A stretch of 9,434 nucleotides of DNA from an uncultured Caulobacterales bacterium (lineage in GTDB: Bacteria; Pseudomonadota; Alphaproteobacteria; Caulobacterales; Caulobacteraceae): contig CAIUZX010000466.1 of NCBI GenBank assembly GCA_903903715.1, positions 1-9,434 on the forward strand, in the 5' to 3' direction. The notes beneath the pieces are model-generated. The model was not told the origin of the DNA. It saw only the letters and a program-made list of their open reading frames with translations, and did no database searches. The translations under genes were made by a program, and so were the position numbers. The first letter of the stretch is position 1. Each line of letters starts with the position of its first letter. Below are positions 1 to 6,400 of the stretch, piece by piece.

Positions 1-1
1 C

Positions 2-382
2 GCCCTCGCGGCGCACGAGCCCGACGAAGCCAGGGGCTGGATCGCGCGCGCCGGCGTCGCCGCCATTGAGCCGGACTGGAGCGACATTGATCCTGAGGGC
101 CGCGTCTTCGCTTACGGATCTGCGGACTGGAGCCGACTGGTGTCGCATTACGCCGAAACCGGAGAACTCATCCATCCAAGATTGGAACGCGGCGAGCGGA
201 TCTTGAGCGAACTCCCCGACCTCCCGGTCGCCTACACGTCGTCGACACCCTTTTTCGCCGCCGACAGAAGCGGCGAGCTTGCGCCGCCGATCCCGGACGA
301 TCCGGGCCCTTACGACGACTCCACGCACAACGCGCCCCGAACACCTGCGCCGGTGACGCGGCGGCGACGCACGACACGGTGA
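2..382 (+). CDS. C-terminal part of a probable HemY-like protein (5' end outside window)
   Basis: The reading frame is open from base 2 to the TGA at 380-382, giving 126 residues, so the gene begins left of the window. The GTG at 140 is an internal codon, not a start: the frame upstream of it is protein-like, with Ala-rich helix text followed by WSDIDPEGRVFAY. The segments WSDIDPEGR and ETGELIHPR resemble, from memory, the C-terminus of HemY-type proteins of Caulobacterales, which are inner-membrane TPR proteins encoded at the end of heme-biosynthesis clusters (hemC, hemD, a mitofilin-like gene, hemY). The last 35 or so residues are low in complexity, rich in Pro and Asp and ending in a run of arginines, and are probably disordered. 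The domain that would prove the family is not in the window, so the assignment is moderate. No other heme gene is visible for support. Confidence 0.5.
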   Translation, partial: ALAAHEPDEARGWIARAGVAAIEPDWSDIDPEGRVFAYGSADWSRLVSHYAETGELIHPRLERGERILSELPDLPVAYTSSTPFFAADRSGELAPPIPDDPGPYDDSTHNAPRTPAPVTRRRRTTR

Positions 383-400
383 CAGGCGTCCGCTAAGCCC

Positions 401-429
401 TTGGCAAAGGGGTCTTTGCCCGCTAAACA
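401..429 (+). promoter_or_regulatory. Candidate sigma-70 promoter for tRNA-Thr
   Basis: TTGGCA at 401-406 matches the -35 consensus at five of six positions. Seventeen bases later TAAACA at 424-429 matches the -10 consensus at three of six. Transcription would start near 436, about 18 nt before the mature tRNA 5' end at 454, a plausible leader length. The -10 match is weak, so this is tentative. Confidence 0.3.
403..420. other. Perfect 7-bp hairpin between the HemY-like gene and tRNA-Thr
   Basis: GGCAAAG (403-409) and CTTTGCC (414-420) pair perfectly around a GGGT loop, starting 20 bp after the stop codon of the upstream gene. There is no T-run after it, so it is not a classical intrinsic terminator, though it could stabilise the 3' end of the upstream mRNA. 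It lies inside the candidate tRNA promoter, largely in the -35/-10 spacer. Confidence 0.4.
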
Positions 430-453
430 CGCCGGACCGTAAAACGGCCCAGG

Positions 454-529
454 GCCGCCTTAGCTCAGCCGGTAGAGCACCGCATTCGTAATGCGGGGGT
501 CGCGTGTTCGAGTCACGCAGGCGGCACCA
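454..529 (+). tRNA. tRNA-Thr (anticodon CGU)
   Basis: A full 76-nt cloverleaf with encoded CCA. The acceptor stem is GCCGCCT (454-460) with AGGCGGC (519-525), the discriminator is A526 and CCA is at 527-529. The D-arm contains the usual TAGCTCAG start. The anticodon stem CCGCA (480-484) pairs with TGCGG (492-496) around the loop TTCGTAA, giving anticodon CGT at 487-489, which reads ACG. The T-arm is GCGTG (502-506) with CACGC (514-518) around TTCGAGT. It is a class I tRNA with a short variable loop. A short T-run follows the CCA, but no stable terminator hairpin was seen. Confidence 0.97.
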
Positions 530-731
530 TTTTAGTTCGGAAGAGCCAATGCCGTGTCGGCGTAGGGTGCGTCCGAATTAAAACCCACCCATTCTGATGG
601 CGACCTCGCCAATATGACTGACGGCGATTGCATTGATCGAATTGATCGTTGTAGTCTTTGCGTATGCGAGACCCAAGCCCGTTGAGCCCCTTTCGAATAC
701 CCGCCTGATCACCGCTTTGAGTGATTGAGGC
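530..731. other. Non-coding spacer between the two tRNA genes
   Basis: No credible gene on either strand. The long minus-strand open frame across this stretch is the antisense of the flanking tRNAs and has no protein-like content of its own. The spacer looks richer in A+T than its surroundings. It contains a near-perfect palindrome, TGGCGACCTCGCCA (598-611), and a tandem repeat of ATTGATCG (632-639 and 641-648). The second tRNA must be expressed either from a promoter in this spacer or by read-through from tRNA-Thr; no convincing -35/-10 pair was found. Confidence 0.5.
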
Positions 732-823
732 GGGGGTATAGCTCAACGGTAGAGCGGCGGATTTATAATCCGTAAGCACCAGATTAGTGCGAGATCTGAG
801 TTCGACTCTCAGTGCCCCTACCA
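732..823 (+). tRNA. Unusual class II tRNA with UAU anticodon (nominally Ile, AUA)
   Basis: A complete 92-nt cloverleaf with encoded CCA (821-823) and discriminator A820. The acceptor GGGGGTA (732-738) pairs with TGCCCCT (813-819), with G-U wobbles at pair 1-72 and pair 6-67. T8 and A9 follow. The D-stem is GCTC/GAGC with loop AACGGTA, keeping A14, A15, G18, G19 and A21. The anticodon stem is GCGGA (757-761) with TCCGT (769-773) around TTTATAA, so U33 and A37 are in place and the anticodon is TAT (764-766). The T-arm CTGAG/CTCAG encloses TTCGACT. The variable region is 22 nt (774-795), with GCAC (776-779) pairing with GTGC (787-790). Such an arm normally marks Leu, Ser or Tyr tRNAs, none of which has a UAU anticodon. 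The D-arm is instead of the class I type. A73 fits Ile, Leu or Tyr and argues against Ser. The charged amino acid cannot be decided from sequence alone. A small AGGAC/GTCCT hairpin (828-840) follows without a T-run. Confidence 0.88.
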
Positions 824-897
824 ATCGAGGACGTTGTCCTGATCAATTAAACCGACACTACCTGTACGCGGGCCGACATTCAGACGGCGGACACATC

Positions 898-1122
898 TCA
901 ATGTCGTCGATAGGTCGCAAAAACGATCACCGCAAGCGACACCAACAACGCGGCCATAGCGCCGTATAACAGCGTTGGTTGACCCTCGAACGCTTGTGCT
1001 GCGCCGACCGCGCCGACGACGAACGCCAGCATCACCGCCCATCCCTGCCAGCGCGTCGGACCGATGCCGAAGCCGAAACGCTTCGGCCCGAACCAGCCAG
1101 CCCCAGACGTCTTGTTGTCCAT
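898..1122 (-). CDS. Small two-helix inner-membrane protein, function unknown
   Basis: The product has 74 residues. The soluble N-terminus carries GWFGPKRFGFGIGPTRWQGW (residues 9-28), a motif I recognise from short membrane proteins of unknown function in alphaproteobacteria. Two hydrophobic segments follow, at about residues 27-45 and 51-71, separated by a short EGQPT turn, and the protein ends in a positive YRRH tail. This suggests a hairpin in the inner membrane with both ends in the cytoplasm. The ATG at 1120-1122 has a strong ribosome binding site (GAGGAGG) that overlaps the stop codon of the upstream peptidase gene. The 12-bp gap indicates one operon and probable translational coupling. 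No enzymatic motif is visible. No terminator was found in the 74 bp between its end and the convergent tRNA. Confidence 0.8.
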   Translation of the reverse strand: MDNKTSGAGWFGPKRFGFGIGPTRWQGWAVMLAFVVGAVGAAQAFEGQPTLLYGAMAALLVSLAVIVFATYRRH

Positions 1123-1129
1123 AAGGCCG

Positions 1130-1136
1130 CCTCCTC
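1130..1136 (-). promoter_or_regulatory. Ribosome binding site of the small membrane protein, overlapping the peptidase stop
   Basis: Read on the minus strand this is GAGGAGG, close to a full anti-Shine-Dalgarno match, ending 7 nt before the ATG at 1120-1122. It shares two bases with the TGA of the peptidase gene (1135-1137), so ribosomes ending the peptidase would cover this site. Confidence 0.75.
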
Positions 1137-3099
1137 AGTTGGGTGGATTATGCTTGACCACAAAGCCGATCATCGATTCCAGCATCTTGGTTCGGAGCGA
1201 GCCCGACTCGAGATGGTGAGTCTCGTTTTCCAGGACAACGTACTCGAAGGGTTTGCCCGCCGCTCGCAATGCCGCGGCCATTTCTTCGCTCTGCTCGATC
1301 GGAACCGTGGTGTCCTGCCGCCCGTGAATGAGCATCACCGGCACCGTCACGTTCGCCGCATTTTTTGCCGGAGAAACCAGAGCGCCGGCGGGATCTGACT
1401 CGTTTTTCAACGCCATCGAGGTCTTCCAGTACCTCTGGGATCCCTGAAGTTTCCCGTACCGATCACGATTCCAGAGCAACATGGCGTTGAGATCATACAC
1501 CCCAGCGCCCGCGACCGCGCAGCGATAAATCCCGTTCTGCAAGGTGACCCCGGCCATGGTGGCGTAGCCGCCATAGCTCCACCCCACAATGCAGACGCGG
1601 CCCGCGTCCACCCAGCCCTTGTCGACCATGGCCTTGAGGGCGTCAGACACGTCGGTCTGCATCAGACGGCCCCACTGGCCCCAACCGGCCCGCTCAAATT
1701 CCTGTCCATAGCCGCTGGAACCCCGGAACTGCGGCTGGATGACCACATAGCCTCGGCTGGCCAGCGCCTGAGCCCACCAGCCAAAGCCGTAATAGTCTCG
1801 ACCCTGCGGGCCTCCATGCGGCAAGACGATGGCAGGGCTCGATCTGACCGAGTCGAAGGTCTTGCCGGGCGGCAAGGTGACCAAAGCCTTCAGCGCCGTT
1901 CCATCCTTGGCCTTGTAGTCAACCCAGTCAAAATTCCCGACGTGATCGGAAGAAATGTCAGGGTACTGTGCGCCAAGGGGGATCGCCTGCTTGGCGCCGA
2001 GATCGACGAGATAATAGTGTCCGGAATCGCCCGCGCCGGAGACCAAGATCACCCACTTCAAGTTGGCCCTGTCGCGGCTCTGGAGACTAACCTTGCGCCC
2101 CTTGAAGGCGGCCTTCACGCCTTCCCACTTCGCCTGGAGCGCCTCATCCAGGAAGTAGGTGTCCTCGAGGAAGCCTTCGAGGCCAAATCCCTCGAGCAGA
2201 AGGCTCGAGTGACTATGGATCACCGACGCCTCGATGCCCTCCACCAGAGGCGCAGACGCCTTGCCGGTAGAGAGATCATACTCCCGAATGCCCGACAGGG
2301 TTCCGTTCTCGTCGTTCGCGACGAGGACAGTGTTGGGGGTTCTGCCCAGCCCACGCACACGGCCTCCGCCGACTTCCGCTTCGCCTTCAGCCAGCACTGT
2401 TGGGTCGCCCAATCCCTTCAGGATTTTCCACTTCTTGCCGTGATCGTTGAATTCCATGCGGGCGGCGATATCGCCCTCAGCGGTCAGAACGAAATCACCC
2501 TGGTTCTCGCCCGCCTTCGCAAGGACGGTCCACGCGAGGGTGTCGAGATCTTGGCGGATCAGAAAGCGGTCGCTCTGGAAGAAACCGTAGAGTCGCCCGT
2601 CCTTGCGGATGATGAGTTCCGGCAATCCCGCCACGAAATCACCGTCGGGGGCCACCTGAGTAGTGTTTCCTGTCTTCAGGTTTATCAGGTAGAGGAAACT
2701 GGCTTCCCGGACATGGTCCGTCCCGGTGTCCAAGGTGCGGTGCGTATAGACAAACAGATGCTCGTCATCGGCCCATTGCGCTCCCCCGACCCGATCGTTC
2801 AATTGAATGGTTTTGATGACGCTCTTGTCGCCGTCGAGACGTCGAAGAACGATGACTTTCTGCTCGCCCTTGTTCAGGAACGCCGCGAGTCGATTGCCGG
2901 AAGACGAAAGCACGAGGCGATCTGTGCTGGCCAAAGCTCCGTATGCGGAAATGGGCAGCAGGACGCCCTTGCCGGGCGGAGGAACGGTGACCTGAGACAC
3001 GGTGTTGGGAGTGTCCGCTGCGCGGGCAGGGGATGCTGACGCGCCAAGGGCGAGCGCCAGAAACGACAAACAGACTGTACCAAGAAACACTGAGCGCAT
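1135..3099 (-). CDS. Secreted S9 (prolyl oligopeptidase) family serine peptidase
   Basis: The product has 654 residues. A signal peptide occupies about residues 1-27, with a hydrophobic core FLALALGA and a likely cleavage after ARA, so the enzyme acts in the periplasm or outside the cell. Residues ~40-390 show the repeating beta-strand character of the S9 propeller domain. Residues ~395-654 form the alpha/beta-hydrolase catalytic domain, with an HGGP oxyanion motif at 428-431, the nucleophile Ser508 in GWSYGGY, Asp596 in HGRQDTTVP and His628 in NETHHLE. The triad is complete and the length is typical of acylaminoacyl- or dipeptidyl-peptidase-like members. Known members cleave short peptides; the specificity of this one cannot be read from sequence. 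The ATG at 3097-3099 is chosen because the signal peptide begins there, although the ribosome binding site is weak. The gene is divergent from a TonB-dependent receptor and co-oriented with a small membrane protein, which suggests a role in using imported peptides. Confidence 0.93.
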   Translation of the reverse strand: MRSVFLGTVCLSFLALALGASASPARAADTPNTVSQVTVPPPGKGVLLPISAYGALASTDRLVLSSSGNRLAAFLNKGEQKVIVLRRLDGDKSVIKTIQLNDRVGGAQWADDEHLFVYTHRTLDTGTDHVREASFLYLINLKTGNTTQVAPDGDFVAGLPELIIRKDGRLYGFFQSDRFLIRQDLDTLAWTVLAKAGENQGDFVLTAEGDIAARMEFNDHGKKWKILKGLGDPTVLAEGEAEVGGGRVRGLGRTPNTVLVANDENGTLSGIREYDLSTGKASAPLVEGIEASVIHSHSSLLLEGFGLEGFLEDTYFLDEALQAKWEGVKAAFKGRKVSLQSRDRANLKWVILVSGAGDSGHYYLVDLGAKQAIPLGAQYPDISSDHVGNFDWVDYKAKDGTALKALVTLPPGKTFDSVRSSPAIVLPHGGPQGRDYYGFGWWAQALASRGYVVIQPQFRGSSGYGQEFERAGWGQWGRLMQTDVSDALKAMVDKGWVDAGRVCIVGWSYGGYATMAGVTLQNGIYRCAVAGAGVYDLNAMLLWNRDRYGKLQGSQRYWKTSMALKNESDPAGALVSPAKNAANVTVPVMLIHGRQDTTVPIEQSEEMAAALRAAGKPFEYVVLENETHHLESGSLRTKMLESMIGFVVKHNPPN

Positions 3100-3180
3100 G
3101 GAACTCGTACCTGAACCCGGGAGGACTGCTCGATCTCGAGCCTAACAGAGTATTAAGAAAGCGATTTATGTCCCGTTCGT

Positions 3181-3195
3181 CCAGATCGAATCTGG
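3181..3195. repeat. Perfect palindrome CCAGAT-CGA-ATCTGG, candidate operator
   Basis: Six-base arms are perfectly complementary around a 3-bp centre. The element lies immediately downstream of the predicted minus-strand -10 box (3199-3204), so it covers the expected transcription start of the peptidase operon, the position where a repressor would block initiation. It includes a GAATC methylation site (3188-3192). An alternative is a small hairpin at the 5' end of the mRNA. Confidence 0.5.
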
Positions 3196-3198
3196 GGA

Positions 3199-3227
3199 AT
3201 AATATTTTTAACGGCGATGCGAGCGAA
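3199..3227 (-). promoter_or_regulatory. Candidate sigma-70 promoter of the peptidase operon
   Basis: On the minus strand TATTAT (3199-3204) matches the -10 consensus at five of six positions. Seventeen bases upstream, TTCGCT (3222-3227) matches the -35 at three of six. The start would fall near 3190, giving a leader of roughly 90 nt before the ATG. The weak -35 suggests dependence on an activator, or a different real promoter. Confidence 0.4.
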
Positions 3228-3260
3228 GGTGGTCGTCGATACTCTCTTCGATTGCCCGAT

Positions 3261-3284
3261 CGGAATCCTTTCCTTCCGGAATCC
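3261..3284. repeat. Direct repeat of CGGAATCC with 16-bp period
   Basis: CGGAATCC occurs at 3261-3268 and again at 3277-3284, separated by 8 bp. The period is about one and a half helical turns. Each copy contains a GAATC methylation site, and the second is also part of the self-complementary TTCCGGAA. This could be a tandem binding site for a regulator; which gene it serves is unclear. Confidence 0.4.
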
Positions 3285-3334
3285 GCTTGACGCGTCGTTG
3301 GCGCCCAAAGCGTCACGGAGTCGAGCCCAAAATG

Positions 3335-3350
3335 TGTGCGAAATGTCACA
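3335..3350. promoter_or_regulatory. CRP/FNR-type regulator binding site candidate
   Basis: TGTGC-GAAATG-TCACA matches the CRP consensus TGTGA-N6-TCACA at nine of the ten fixed positions with the right spacing. It is centred about 130 bp upstream of the receptor ATG. CRP/FNR-family regulators are common in alphaproteobacteria, but this 16-bp match alone does not identify the protein. Confidence 0.4.
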
Positions 3351-3386
3351 AAGTTCGACACAATCGCGCCGCAAAGGTACTTTGTG
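3347..3386. repeat. Inverted repeat CACAAAGTTC / GTACTTTGTG upstream of the receptor
   Basis: The arms at 3347-3356 and 3377-3386 are complementary at nine of ten positions across a 20-bp spacer, putting their centres 30 bp, or about three helical turns, apart on one face of the DNA. A smaller perfect palindrome, CAAAG-GTA-CTTTG (3372-3384), overlaps the right arm. The left arm overlaps the CRP/FNR-like site. This looks like a compound operator for the receptor gene. Confidence 0.45.
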
Positions 3387-3472
3387 TTGATTTTTCGTAA
3401 AATTTTTAGAAACAGTGCGCGCTTGGATCGTCGTGGGTGGTGTCCTGTGACGAACATCTTTCGGGGGCGTAC

Positions 3473-6400
3473 ATGTTATTTCGAAGTGTTTTGTTGAGCT
3501 CGACGCTCATCACTCTAGCCGTGGGGTCTGGCGCGTACGCCCAGTCCACGTCTGGCAAGGATGACGCAAGCACGGTTTCGCAGATCGTCATCACCGGTTC
3601 GCGGATCAAGCGCGACGCCTTCTCGTCGCCGGATCCGATCACCGTCATTTCGAACGAAAACGCGACATTGGCAGGGTTCTCCGACACGGCGTCGCTGCTG
3701 CAGCAGTCGTCGGTCGGCGCCAACTCCTTCCAGACGAACGATCAGTTGACCGGTTACCTGGTCGGCGGCGGTCCGGGCGCGAAGACGCTCAACCTTCGCC
3801 GCCTTGGCGCTCAGCGGTCTATCATCCTGATCGACGGCAAGCGGGTCGGTCCCGCGGGCGTTGGCGGAACCGTTGGGCCCGTCGACCTGAACGTGGTCCC
3901 GCGCGAAATCATTGATCGCATCGAAGTGCTGAAGGACGGCGCGTCGTCGATCTACGGTTCCGACGCCGTCGCCGGTGTCGTCAACATCATCACCAAGCAC
4001 AAGAATGACGGCGCCGTCTTCACGCTCAACACGAACCAGTCCGAGCATGGCAACGGCAACTCCTACACCTTGAGCGGTGACTGGGGTAAGACCTTCGACA
4101 AGGGCTATGTCGAGCTTGGCGCCGAATATTTTGAGCAGGGCATCCTGCGTCGCGGTCAACGTGATTACACGGCCTGCGCGGCGGACTATCTGTTCGACCC
4201 CGCTACGGGCGCTCGGATCGACTACACGGCCGATCCTGCGACCTACAACTACGGTCAGACGTTCAAGTGCTATAACTCGACAAACAATGACATTGCCACC
4301 ACGGCGGCCGGCACGTTCCAATACAAGCAGAACGGCGTAATTTATCCGACCTCAGCCCAAGGGAACAACGTCACCTCGAACGTTTCGGCGCGTCTGGGCG
4401 GTCCGCTGAACAGCTTCTTCGCCCGTCAGGCGCGCGCTGGTTATCCGTCCACCTATCCTTATGCGAACTATTCGTCGCCGCTCACCAACCGGGCGTCGAC
4501 GATCTTCCCGGATCGCCACTACAATGTGAGCGCCAATTTCGGCTATGACTTCAATGCCTATGCTCACGGGTACGGACAATTCCTGTACAGCGAGCGCAAG
4601 TCGTCTCAGATCGGCGCCCGGCAGTTGTTCCCGCAACTTGGCTCGGCATGGATCGCCGGCAACCCGAACAACATCTTCCTCGGCACGGGTGTCACGCCGG
4701 TTTATCCGATCATCGAGCGTCCTTCAGACTATGCTCAGGATGTGAAGTACCTTCGCGCCGTTGTCGGCTTGAAGGGTGACTTCAAGAACCTGGGATGGTT
4801 CGACCGGTTCAACTACGATGTGTCGGCGACCTATTCGAAGTCGGACGCCAACTACACGTTTGACGCCATCTACAACGACCGCGTGGTCGCAACGACGACC
4901 TCGGCCTCGGCCTGTAACCCTGCGACAACCAACCTCTCGAACTTCAGCTGCGCCGGCTTGCCGGCGGGCGGTATTCCGTGGTTGAGCCAGCGGGTCGTCG
5001 CGGGTCAGTTCACCCAGGCGGAGAACGACTTCCTGTTCTTCAAGACCCACGGCACGACGACCTACGAACAGTATATCGGTGAAGCGATCGTCTCCGGTCC
5101 GTTGTACAACCTGCCGGCCGGGCCGCTGCAGGGGTCCGTCGGCGCGAGCTACCGTCATGACGAGATCAACGACACGCCGGATCCTCAGACTCAGGCTGGC
5201 AACCTCTGGGGCCAGACCGCAGCTGGCCACACGGCGGGTTCTGACGCGGTGAAGGAAGTCTTCGCCGAACTTCAGATCCCTGTCGTCAAGAACCTGCCGT
5301 TCATCCGGTCCCTGGACCTGTCGGCGTCGGGTCGTTACTCGGACTATGACAGCTACGGCTCCACGGGCACCTACAAGTACGCCCTCAACTGGACGGTTTC
5401 GCCGGATATCCGCTTCCGCGGTTCCATTGGCTCGTCCTTCCGCGCGCCGGCCTTGTATGAGCTCTACCTCGCTCACCAGACCGGCTTCCTCGGCCAGACC
5501 AGCATCGATCCTTGCGTGAACTACGGATCGAGCGGCGTCAGCGCGAAGATCCAGACGGCCTGCGCGGCTCTTGGCATTCCCGGCACCTATTCAGGCGTCA
5601 GCCCGAATGGGGGCGGCGGAAGCGCCACGATCTCCACCGGCGGCGGTATCGGCAATCTGAAGGCCGAAACCTCGGTGGCCAAGGACATCGGCGTCGTCTT
5701 CACGCCCAAGAACATGGGTCCGCTCAGCTGGGCGAACCTTGAACTGAACGTCGACTACTTCACCTTCCGGGTGAGCAACGAAGTCGCGACCTTCGGTTCG
5801 GGCAACATCATCACCCAGTGCCTGCAAGGCAACGCGTCGTTCTGCTCGCTCTTCAACCGCGATCTGAACCCGGCGTCGCCGAGCTATCTGAACATTCTCA
5901 CGGTCAGCAACAACTACGTGAACGTGGCGTCGCAAGGCGTGCGCGGCATCGATGTGGAGCTCCGCGGGAACCACACCTTCGGCAAGTGGGGCAAGGTCAG
6001 CTTCGACAGCAACCTGACCTGGACCACGACCGACAAGACCCGTCTTCTGGGGAACAGCGGCATCACCAACTACAACGGCGGTACGTTCAACTATGACGCG
6101 CCGGTGTTCGCGGGTAACGCCAGCCTGACCTGGGAACTCGGGAACACCAAGATGTACTGGTACACCAGTGCAATTGGTAAGGGTTCGGACACGTCCTTCA
6201 TCGGCGGCGACACCTTCGCCAACACGCGTTACTACAACCTGCCGGCCGGTAATGCATCGCAGCAGACCTATTATTACTACCATACTGGTGCGCGCATCTA
6301 TCACGACGTCTCGGTGACCCAGAAGTTCCCGGCTTGGAACGTCAAGGCCACTGTCGGTCTCCGGAACCTGTTCGACGAGTCTCCGCCGGCCGTGTCCACC

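Larger units (their letters stand above)
3188..3322. promoter_or_regulatory. Cluster of four GANTC (CcrM methylation) sites
   Basis: GAATC occurs at 3188-3192, 3263-3267 and 3279-3283, and GAGTC at 3318-3322. In random sequence about one such site per 256 bp is expected, so four in 135 bp is an excess. In Caulobacterales GANTC is methylated by CcrM, and the co-activator GcrA uses promoter sites to tie expression to the cell cycle. That this happens here is inference. Confidence 0.5.
3100..3472. promoter_or_regulatory. Divergent promoter region between the S9 peptidase and the TonB-dependent receptor
   Basis: This 373-bp gap has no credible gene and must hold the start signals of both flanking genes. 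It contains AT-rich patches (3199-3210 and 3381-3410), four GANTC sites, a palindrome, a direct repeat, a CRP/FNR-like site and an inverted repeat, each listed separately. The half nearer the peptidase (3181-3227) carries the best -10 candidate. The half nearer the receptor (3335-3410) carries the binding-site-like motifs, but no clear sigma-70 promoter was identified for the receptor. Confidence 0.7.

Noticed and set aside
730..823. Phage or island attachment site at the second tRNA
   Set aside because: No repeat of the tRNA 3' end was found elsewhere in the window and no integrase gene is present.
513..824. Minus-strand open frame of 103 codons across both tRNA genes
   Set aside because: It is mostly the antisense of the tRNAs; the text RVELRSRTNLVLTDYKSAALPLSY is the usual artefact of translating a tRNA backwards.
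1816..3039. Plus-strand open frame of 407 codons antisense to the S9 peptidase
   Set aside because: It is a frame shadow of a gene with a complete catalytic triad and signal peptide; its own translation has no domain-like pattern and no good start signal.
3142..3156. CtrA-like box: TTAA-N7-TTAG on the minus strand
   Set aside because: One base off the TTAA-N7-TTAA consensus, lies downstream of the predicted peptidase start, and such AT-rich matches arise easily by chance.
3437..3472. Upstream GTG start for the receptor, adding 12 residues
   Set aside because: It would place a polar, Cys-containing stretch before the signal peptide; the ATG at 3473 begins directly with a normal signal sequence.
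3515..6304. Several minus-strand open frames (3515-4321, 4724-5476, 5591-6304)
   Set aside because: They lie inside the TonB-dependent receptor and have the Arg/Val-rich composition typical of antisense frames in GC-rich DNA.
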